Origin: Bacteroidales bacterium
GTDB lineage: Bacteria; Bacteroidota; Bacteroidia; Bacteroidales; UBA932
Assembly (NCBI GenBank): GCA_016295455.1
Contig: JAEDLE010000002.1
Span: 1-56,929 of the forward strand
Reading direction: 5' to 3'
DNA length: 56,929 nt
The position numbers were made by a program, and so were the translations under genes. The notes under the pieces were generated by a model. It searched no databases and was not told the origin of the DNA. It worked only from the letters and a program-made list of their open reading frames with translations. This document shows, in pieces, positions 51,511 to 56,929 of the stretch. Every line of letters begins with the position of its first letter. The first letter of the stretch is position 1.

Positions 51511-52875
51511 TCATTCAATTACTTTCTTTTTCATTCTGTTCCAGTTCAACGCCGGCAGCAGGAACGACACCAGACAGGATGCCGTCCAGAATATGGCGAC
51601 GGGCGCGAAATCGTAGCTGTCCCCACTCTTCGAACCGCCTATCAGCAATCCGCTGACCACGCCCTGTATGCCTGCGGCAATATAACTGGATATGCCGACG
51701 ACGCCCAGAGCGGCTCCCGTGGCCTTGCGGGGCACTATGTCCAGCGCCATGAGTCCTCCCACTATGCAGTATATGGCAGCAAGGGAGAGGCTCGCAACGG
51801 ACAGGAGCGCTATATTGGAGAGTCTGCCGCCTCCGGTAAACATGAAGAGGGACATGGTCGCCAGGCAGACCACGCCGCAAAGGAGCACGGGCTTGAGCCT
51901 GTCACCCCTGAAGACCCTGTCCGAAAGCCATCCGGCAAACACCGTACCTGCAATTCCTATACCTTCGGATATGCCTATCACATAGGTAGATTCGGTGAGG
52001 GAGAAATCCTTGGCCTTCTGGAGGAAGAATATGCCCCAGTTGGAGATTCCGTACTGGGTTATGTAAACGAAGGCGCTGGAAAGGGCGATGACCCAGACGC
52101 CGGGATTCTTCAGCACGGCCTTGTGGAGCACCTTGGTCGGGATGGAGTCCTCTTTCTGTGGCTTCTCGCCTGAAAGTTCCTGCACGGACGGGAGTCCTCG
52201 GCTCTCCGGGGTGTCGCTGACGAAGACGAGTATGACCACGGAGCCTATGAAGCCGGCCAGCGCCGCCGCGATGAAGCCGCACTGCCAGCCAGCCAGCATC
52301 ACGACGTGCCCGAGCAGCACCATCGACACCGACTTCCCCAGGTACGGGGTCGCGCAGAATATGCTGTAGTAGGTCCCCCTGGTCCTGAGGGGAAACCAGC
52401 GCGAGAGGCTGATGACTCCGGGAGGCGCACCCATCGACTGTACCCATCCGTTCAGGCCCCAGGTAATGAAGAATATGGCGAACACCAGCACGGAGCAGAG
52501 TCCGGCCCAGCCGCTGAGCAGGCCAAGCAGGCCCATCACGAGGTTCACGAGGGAGGATATCACCAGTCCCGTGGCCATAAAGCGGCGGATGTTGCAGTAG
52601 TCGGCTATGAATCCGTTGGTGAACTTGCCTATGGCATAAACGAAGAGAAGGGCGGAGTCCACCAGACCTATCTGTGCCGGGGTGAGGACGCCTTCATCTA
52701 TGACGGGCTGTTTGACCACGCTCAGCGCCATACGGCAGACATAGAACATGCAATATGCAGCGGCAACTCCCCAAAAGGTTCGGGAACGAAGGCGCCTGTA
52801 TTCCTTATCTACCTGATTTTCAGGGATTTTTGAAGCAGAGGGCTTACTGATGCGAAAAAAGGTATAAAAACTCAT
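51511..52875 (-). CDS. MFS transporter, organophosphate:phosphate antiporter type
   Basis: 454 residues with twelve predicted helices from the ATG at 52875 (MSFYTFFRISKPSASKIPENQVDKEYRRLRSRTFWG). GlpT/UhpT-like features: the YRRLRSRTFWGVAAAYCMFYVCRMALSVVKQPV N-terminus, NGWVQSMGAPPGVISLSRWFP and GRGYY-type loops. Family members exchange glycerol-3-phosphate or hexose phosphates for phosphate; the substrate here is unproved. It heads the transporter-synthetase-AraC operon and is divergent from rsgA. Confidence 0.85.
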   Translation of the reverse strand: MSFYTFFRISKPSASKIPENQVDKEYRRLRSRTFWGVAAAYCMFYVCRMALSVVKQPVIDEGVLTPAQIGLVDSALLFVYAIGKFTNGFIADYCNIRRFMATGLVISSLVNLVMGLLGLLSGWAGLCSVLVFAIFFITWGLNGWVQSMGAPPGVISLSRWFPLRTRGTYYSIFCATPYLGKSVSMVLLGHVVMLAGWQCGFIAAALAGFIGSVVILVFVSDTPESRGLPSVQELSGEKPQKEDSIPTKVLHKAVLKNPGVWVIALSSAFVYITQYGISNWGIFFLQKAKDFSLTESTYVIGISEGIGIAGTVFAGWLSDRVFRGDRLKPVLLCGVVCLATMSLFMFTGGGRLSNIALLSVASLSLAAIYCIVGGLMALDIVPRKATGAALGVVGISSYIAAGIQGVVSGLLIGGSKSGDSYDFAPVAIFWTASCLVSFLLPALNWNRMKKKVIE

Positions 52876-52895
52876 CAAAGTCGCTTTTGAAAGCA

Positions 52896-52903
52896 CAAAT
52901 TTA
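52896..52903 (-). promoter_or_regulatory. -7 promoter element for the transporter operon
   Basis: Minus-strand TAAATTTG, 20 bases before the ATG at 52875. Confidence 0.5.
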
Positions 52904-52935
52904 ACAAAGATTACGATATTAACACATGGAAATGC

Positions 52936-52943
52936 TATCTTTG
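52936..52943 (+). promoter_or_regulatory. -7 promoter element for rsgA
   Basis: TATCTTTG matches TAnnTTTG, 20 bases before the rsgA ATG. Confidence 0.5.
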
Positions 52944-52963
52944 CGAAGTATCGGCAACAAAGG

Positions 52964-53932
52964 ATGACAATCAAGGGATCTGCTACTGTGGTAAAGAATG
53001 CGGGAAGCCATTTCCTGCTGTCGGAGCTCCCCGAATGGGCTCCGTTTCCCGCCGTACTGAAAGGAAAGATCCGTCTCAGGGGCAGTACCGCCACGAATCC
53101 GGTAGCCGTGGGGGACGTGGTGGACTATGAGGCCCGCATTCCCGATGGAGCCTCCGCCGATGCAATCGACCTGGGCAACCCCGCCCTGATATGCGCCGTC
53201 AGGGACAGGAAGAACCACGTCATCCGCAAATCCACCAACCTTTCCAGACAATCCCACGTCATTGCCGCCAACATCGACATGGCGTACATAGTAATATCCC
53301 TGTATTTCCCTGAAATCAAGCTTCCTTTCCTGGACAGGATACTCGTGACCTGCGAGGTATATGGCATACCTGTCACCATAGTCATGAACAAGACTGACCT
53401 ATACAGGGCGGAGGCGCAGGAGCAGATCAACCGTTTCAGGGACATATACGAAGCTGCGGGCTACCGGGTGCTGGAAACTTCGGTTATGACGAGGGAAGGC
53501 GTCGGGGAACTCAGGGAGGAGATAGCCGGCAAGGTATGTCTCTTTTCGGGAGAGTCGGGTGTGGGCAAGTCTAGCCTGATAAAGGCGATAGACCCGTCCC
53601 TCGACCCGAAGGTGGGCAGGATTTCGGACGTGCATCTCCAGGGTATGCACACGACCTCGCTCTACGAGATGTACAGGGTGGGCTCGGGTGGATATATCAT
53701 TGACACTCCGGGACTAAGGGGCTTCGGACTGGTTTCGCTCGAAAGGGAGGAAATCGCTCTATATTTCCCTGAGATGCTGAAACTTTCGGAGCAATGCCGT
53801 TTCGCTCCCTGCACCCATACTCACGAGCCCGGCTGCGCGGTCAAGGAGGCCGTGGACGAGGGCAGGATAAGTCCGGAGAGGTATGCCTCCTACCTGGGCA
53901 TGCTTGAGGAAGACAGTAAGTTCAGACAATGA
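52964..53932 (+). CDS. rsgA: Ribosome small subunit-dependent GTPase A
   Basis: 322 residues; circularly permuted GTPase that helps 30S maturation. N-terminal OB-fold, then G4 NKTD before the P-loop GESGVGKSS and the G3 DTPGLRGFGL, the permuted order that marks RsgA. The C-terminal zinc domain has CRFAPCTHTHEPGC with three Cys and a His. Its stop overlaps the MATE start by four bases (ATGA). Confidence 0.95.
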   Translation: MTIKGSATVVKNAGSHFLLSELPEWAPFPAVLKGKIRLRGSTATNPVAVGDVVDYEARIPDGASADAIDLGNPALICAVRDRKNHVIRKSTNLSRQSHVIAANIDMAYIVISLYFPEIKLPFLDRILVTCEVYGIPVTIVMNKTDLYRAEAQEQINRFRDIYEAAGYRVLETSVMTREGVGELREEIAGKVCLFSGESGVGKSSLIKAIDPSLDPKVGRISDVHLQGMHTTSLYEMYRVGSGGYIIDTPGLRGFGLVSLEREEIALYFPEMLKLSEQCRFAPCTHTHEPGCAVKEAVDEGRISPERYASYLGMLEEDSKFRQ

Positions 53933-55293
53933 AAGAAATCAACAGAAACATATTCAGACTAGCCGGCCCTAGCATATTGGCCAACATCACCGTGCCTTTC
54001 GTGGGTATGGTTGACATAGCCGTGGCGGGCCACATCAGCGCTTCGCTGCCCACGGCGACCCTCATCGGAGGCATTTCGGTCGGGTCGATGCTTTTCGACC
54101 TCCTCTATTGGAATTTCGGCTTTCTCAGGGTAGGGACCGGCGGCATGACAGCCCAGGCATACGGAAGGAAGGACTGGGCTGACTGCGCGAGAATACTCTT
54201 CCGCGGAGTGGGTCTGGCGCTTATGATTGCCCTCCTGCTGCTGGCCATACAGTGGCCTTTCACCAAGCTGGCCTTTCTGGTTGTGGACAGTTCGGATGAG
54301 GTCAGGGACCTGGCCCTGCAGTATTTCTTCATCAGAATATGGGCGGCGCCCGCAACCCTGAGCCTGATGTCCTTCAAGGGATGGTTCATAGGAATGCAGG
54401 ACACGGTCAGTTCCATGACCGCGGACCTGATAATCAATGCCGTGAACATAGTGGGGAGCATAGTGCTCGCTCTCGGCATCCCGGGCACGGGCTTTGACGG
54501 CCTTGGGTTCAAGGGCATAGCCCTGGGCACGGTGGCGGCCCAGTACAGCGGCCTGCTCTTTGCCGTCTGCAGGACGGTATTCCGCTACGGACATCTGTTC
54601 CGCGGAGCCGGACTGAGAAGCGCGATCAAGGGTGCCGAGCTGCGCAAGTTCCTGGTAATCAACAGAGACCTCTTCGTACGCTCAATCTGCCTCGTTGCCA
54701 TATACGTAGGATTCACAACCATATCCGCCGCATTCGGAGACCTGCTGCTTGCAACCGGCTCGATAATGATGAAACTGCTGATGCTGTTCTCGTACTTCAC
54801 TGACGGTTTCGCATATGCAGGCGAGGCCCTGACAGGCAAGGCCATAGGCATGAGAGACAGGGAGTTGACGCGGGAGACCGTGAAATGGACTTTCGTGTGG
54901 AGCATGGGACTGGGATTGTTCTTTGTCCTGATATACGTGTTCGGAGGGACGCCGATCGTGCGGCTGATGACTTCGGATGCTGCCGTGGTCGAGTCCTGCA
55001 GGGATTTCTTCCTGTGGCTGCTGCCTATGCCGCTGATAGGCTGCATGGCCTTCACCTGGGACGGCATCTATGTCGGGGCGACCGCCGCGAAAGAACTGCG
55101 CAACTCCACCATCGCCGCCGTCGTAGCCTTTTTCGGGGTATGGATGATAGCCCGCGCCATTCACGGGGAATATGACGTCACGGCCATGCATATGCTGATG
55201 CTTGCCTATTTCGCGCATCTGCTGGCAAGGGCGCTGTGGCTGCAGCTGCGTTACCGCAAGGCTGTGCTTGAGAAACCTTTTGCCCGGGCATAG
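53929..55293 (+). CDS. MATE family efflux transporter
   Basis: 454 residues with about twelve membrane helices, DinF-like. Blocks such as LAGPSILANITVPFVGMVDIAVAGH at the N-terminus, FGFLRVGTGGMTAQAYGRKD, and the second-half repeat TTISAAFGDLLLATGSIMMKLLMLFSYFTDGFAYAGEALTGKAIG are typical. It exports cationic compounds in exchange for H+ or Na+; substrate unknown. Translationally coupled to rsgA. Confidence 0.92.
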   Translation: MKEINRNIFRLAGPSILANITVPFVGMVDIAVAGHISASLPTATLIGGISVGSMLFDLLYWNFGFLRVGTGGMTAQAYGRKDWADCARILFRGVGLALMIALLLLAIQWPFTKLAFLVVDSSDEVRDLALQYFFIRIWAAPATLSLMSFKGWFIGMQDTVSSMTADLIINAVNIVGSIVLALGIPGTGFDGLGFKGIALGTVAAQYSGLLFAVCRTVFRYGHLFRGAGLRSAIKGAELRKFLVINRDLFVRSICLVAIYVGFTTISAAFGDLLLATGSIMMKLLMLFSYFTDGFAYAGEALTGKAIGMRDRELTRETVKWTFVWSMGLGLFFVLIYVFGGTPIVRLMTSDAAVVESCRDFFLWLLPMPLIGCMAFTWDGIYVGATAAKELRNSTIAAVVAFFGVWMIARAIHGEYDVTAMHMLMLAYFAHLLARALWLQLRYRKAVLEKPFARA

Positions 55294-55320
55294 TGCCGGG
55301 GCCATATATACTGGACGAAG

Positions 55321-56304
55321 ATGATTTCTGAAAATGTTATCGAAAAGGCTCTGACTGAGCTGTTTGCGAACCCTGGTTTCGCCCGTTCGCCGGAGGGGCT
55401 CTACGACCCTCTCAGGTATATGATAGAGATTGGCGGCAAGAGAATCAGGCCGAGGCTCTGCCTGACCGCCTACGGCCTCTTCCGCGACACGCTGGACGAA
55501 AGCGTGCTTCAGTGCGCCTCCGCCCTGGAGGTTTTCCATACCTTCACCCTCATCCACGACGACATCATGGACAAGTCGCCTCTCAGGCGCAGGCGTGAGA
55601 CGGTCTGGAAGAAGTGGAACGAGGACACGGCCATATTGTCGGGGGACGTGATGTGCATAGACAGCTACAGGAGAATCGCCAACGCTCCGGCCTCCGTGCT
55701 CGGGGACGTGCTGGTGCTGTTCAACCGTACGGCGGCACAGGTCTGCGAGGGCCAGCAGCTCGACATGGATTTCGAGAAGAGAAAGGACGTGACGATGGCG
55801 GAGTACCTGGAGATGATCGGGCTTAAGACGGGTGTGCTCATCGCCTGCTCGGCGAAGATGGGCGCGCTGGTGGCCGGCGCTCCAGAGGAGGCCTGCGACC
55901 GTCTCTATGACTACGGCTATCTCCTGGGACTTGCCTTCCAGGTGGCGGATGACTATCTTGACGCATATGGCGACGAGAAGGTCTTCGGCAAGCCTATAGG
56001 CGGTGACATTCTGAATGCGAAGAAGTGCTGGCTGACTACGCGCGCCTTTGAGAAGGCGGACGCCCCTACCCGTGCAAGGCTTATGGAACTGCTTGACAGC
56101 GAGGCGGTGACAGACGAACAGAAAACTGCCAAGATTGAGGCGGTCAAGGCCATATACGACAGTCTGGATATCCCTGAGGATGCGCGCGGGGAGATACGCC
56201 GCTTCAGCGACGAGGCCATGGAAAGGGCGGCGGCTGCGGTGAGCGGACTTAACCTCGCAGCCCTGAAAGACTTTGCTGAGACACTGATAGGAAGGAACTG
56301 CTGA
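55321..56304 (+). CDS. Polyprenyl (isoprenoid) diphosphate synthase
   Basis: 327 residues; trans-isoprenyl chain elongation enzyme. Motifs: GGKRIRPRLCL, first Asp-rich DDIMD with LRRRR after it, and second Asp-rich DDYLD. The residue before the first motif (FHTFTLIHDD) suggests a medium to long product, as in geranylgeranyl or octaprenyl synthases, for quinones or for undecaprenyl-type lipids; the exact length is not settled. It follows MATE after 27 bases and ends one base before the U32 gene. Confidence 0.93.
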   Translation: MISENVIEKALTELFANPGFARSPEGLYDPLRYMIEIGGKRIRPRLCLTAYGLFRDTLDESVLQCASALEVFHTFTLIHDDIMDKSPLRRRRETVWKKWNEDTAILSGDVMCIDSYRRIANAPASVLGDVLVLFNRTAAQVCEGQQLDMDFEKRKDVTMAEYLEMIGLKTGVLIACSAKMGALVAGAPEEACDRLYDYGYLLGLAFQVADDYLDAYGDEKVFGKPIGGDILNAKKCWLTTRAFEKADAPTRARLMELLDSEAVTDEQKTAKIEAVKAIYDSLDIPEDARGEIRRFSDEAMERAAAAVSGLNLAALKDFAETLIGRNC

Positions 56305-56305
56305 A

Positions 56306-56929
56306 ATGGACAGGAAGGAACTTGAGATAATGGCCCCGGCGGGCAATTTCGAATGCCTGAGGGCCGCACTCGACGGAGGCGCCGACTCCGTGTATTTCGG
56401 CATAGGCCGTCTCAACATGAGGTCCCATTCGGCGAACAATTTCCAGCCGGAGGACCTCCCGGAGATAGTCCGGATATGCCGGGAATATGGCGCCAGATGC
56501 TATATGACCCTGAACATAGTGCTCTACGGCGAGGACCTGGAGGATGCGAGAACGGCTCTCGCGGCGGCAAAGGCCGCAGGGGTGGATGCCGTAATCGCTT
56601 CGGATATGGCTGCGATAATGTACTGCCGTGAGATAGGTATGGAGGTGCACATCTCCACCCAGCTCAGCATATCCAATTATGAGGCGCTGCGCTTCTATGC
56701 GCAATATGCCGACGTGATAGTGCTTGCGCGGGAACTGAACCTGGACCAGGTCGCGGAGATCCACCGTCAGATAGTCGGGAATGACCTGAGGGGCCCTTCG
56801 GGAAATCTCGTGAGAATCGAGATGTTCGCCCACGGTGCGTTCTGCATGGCCATATCCGGGAAATGCTATCTGAGCCTGCACAGTTACGGGGCGTCCGCGA
56901 ACCGCGGGGCCTGTTTCCAGGTCTGCCGC
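56306..56929 (+). CDS. Peptidase U32 family protein (5' part)
   Basis: I read the frame from the ATG at 56306: 208 residues to the window edge, with no stop. MAPAGNFECLRAALDGGADSVYFG starts the fold, and EMFAHGAFCMAISGKCYLS is the U32 signature. Members such as RlhA and TrhP hydroxylate 23S rRNA or tRNA; the name 'collagenase' is historic. The C-terminus is missing. It begins one base after the polyprenyl synthase stop. Confidence 0.9.
   Translation, partial: MDRKELEIMAPAGNFECLRAALDGGADSVYFGIGRLNMRSHSANNFQPEDLPEIVRICREYGARCYMTLNIVLYGEDLEDARTALAAAKAAGVDAVIASDMAAIMYCREIGMEVHISTQLSISNYEALRFYAQYADVIVLARELNLDQVAEIHRQIVGNDLRGPSGNLVRIEMFAHGAFCMAISGKCYLSLHSYGASANRGACFQVCR

Noticed and set aside
54682..56439. 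A 585-codon minus-strand frame
   Set aside because: Antisense to the MATE and polyprenyl synthase genes, which have clear motifs.
1..56929. CRISPR array, tRNA or rRNA genes
   Set aside because: No regularly spaced repeats or cloverleaf sequences were recognised on either strand.

Overview
The window is chromosomal DNA of a Bacteroidales-type bacterium (phylum Bacteroidota). The main evidence is a SusC/SusD pair with surface lipoproteins and GH43, the RnfBCDGEA order, many TAnnTTTG -7 promoter elements, a serC-serA-DUF1015 operon, and housekeeping genes of the Bacteroidales type. The DNA looks GC-rich for this group, with AT-rich promoters. I cannot name the genus. No tRNA, rRNA, CRISPR array, prophage or insertion sequence was recognised.

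Layout. 1-1248: 5' part of dnaX (minus), entering a repeat-rich linker. 1305-4101: plus operon of an exported protein, an M16 peptidase and an O-methyltransferase. 4265-7514: minus operon serC-serA-DUF1015. 7605-8216: yigZ (minus). 8293-12191: plus genes for a pRiA4b-ORF3-like protein, miaA, murB and murA. 12208-13456: acyl-ACP thioesterase and a small outer-membrane protein (minus). 13552-22797: a long minus run of a zinc-ribbon protein, dnaB, a DUF3108 protein, a RseC-like protein, rnfBCDGEA and a second small outer-membrane protein. 22952-25251: two M23 peptidases and a MerR regulator (minus). 25362-31169: plus operon alaS, an LptF/G permease fused in frame to methionyl-tRNA formyltransferase, and thiamine pyrophosphokinase. 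31183-36418: minus operon of a subtilase lipoprotein, a small lipoprotein, a NapH/NapG-like polyferredoxin and a Tat-exported Fe-S aldo/keto reductase. 36511-47145: a polysaccharide-utilisation locus (GH43, carboxylesterase, SusC, SusD, SusE/F-position lipoprotein). 47434-48393: ROK sugar kinase (plus). 48678-52875: minus operon of an organophosphate-type transporter, acyl-CoA synthetase and AraC regulator. 52964-end: plus genes rsgA, MATE transporter, polyprenyl synthase and a U32 peptidase-family protein cut by the window edge.

How the genes fit together. The Rnf complex links ferredoxin and NAD to an ion gradient. The polyferredoxin and reductase suggest a second, outward electron route. 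The PUL supplies sugars that the ROK kinase may phosphorylate. MurA, MurB and the M23 peptidases serve the wall; DnaX and DnaB serve replication; MiaA, AlaS, Fmt and RsgA serve translation.

The most notable points are: the permease-Fmt fusion; a serine operon with a lysine-type SerA and a DUF1015 protein where a phosphatase would be expected; a MurA with Asp in place of the fosfomycin-target Cys; a group of promoters that sit 4-6 bases from the start codon and predict leaderless mRNAs; and three similar 11-base direct repeats at 32- and 42-base offsets upstream of susC.
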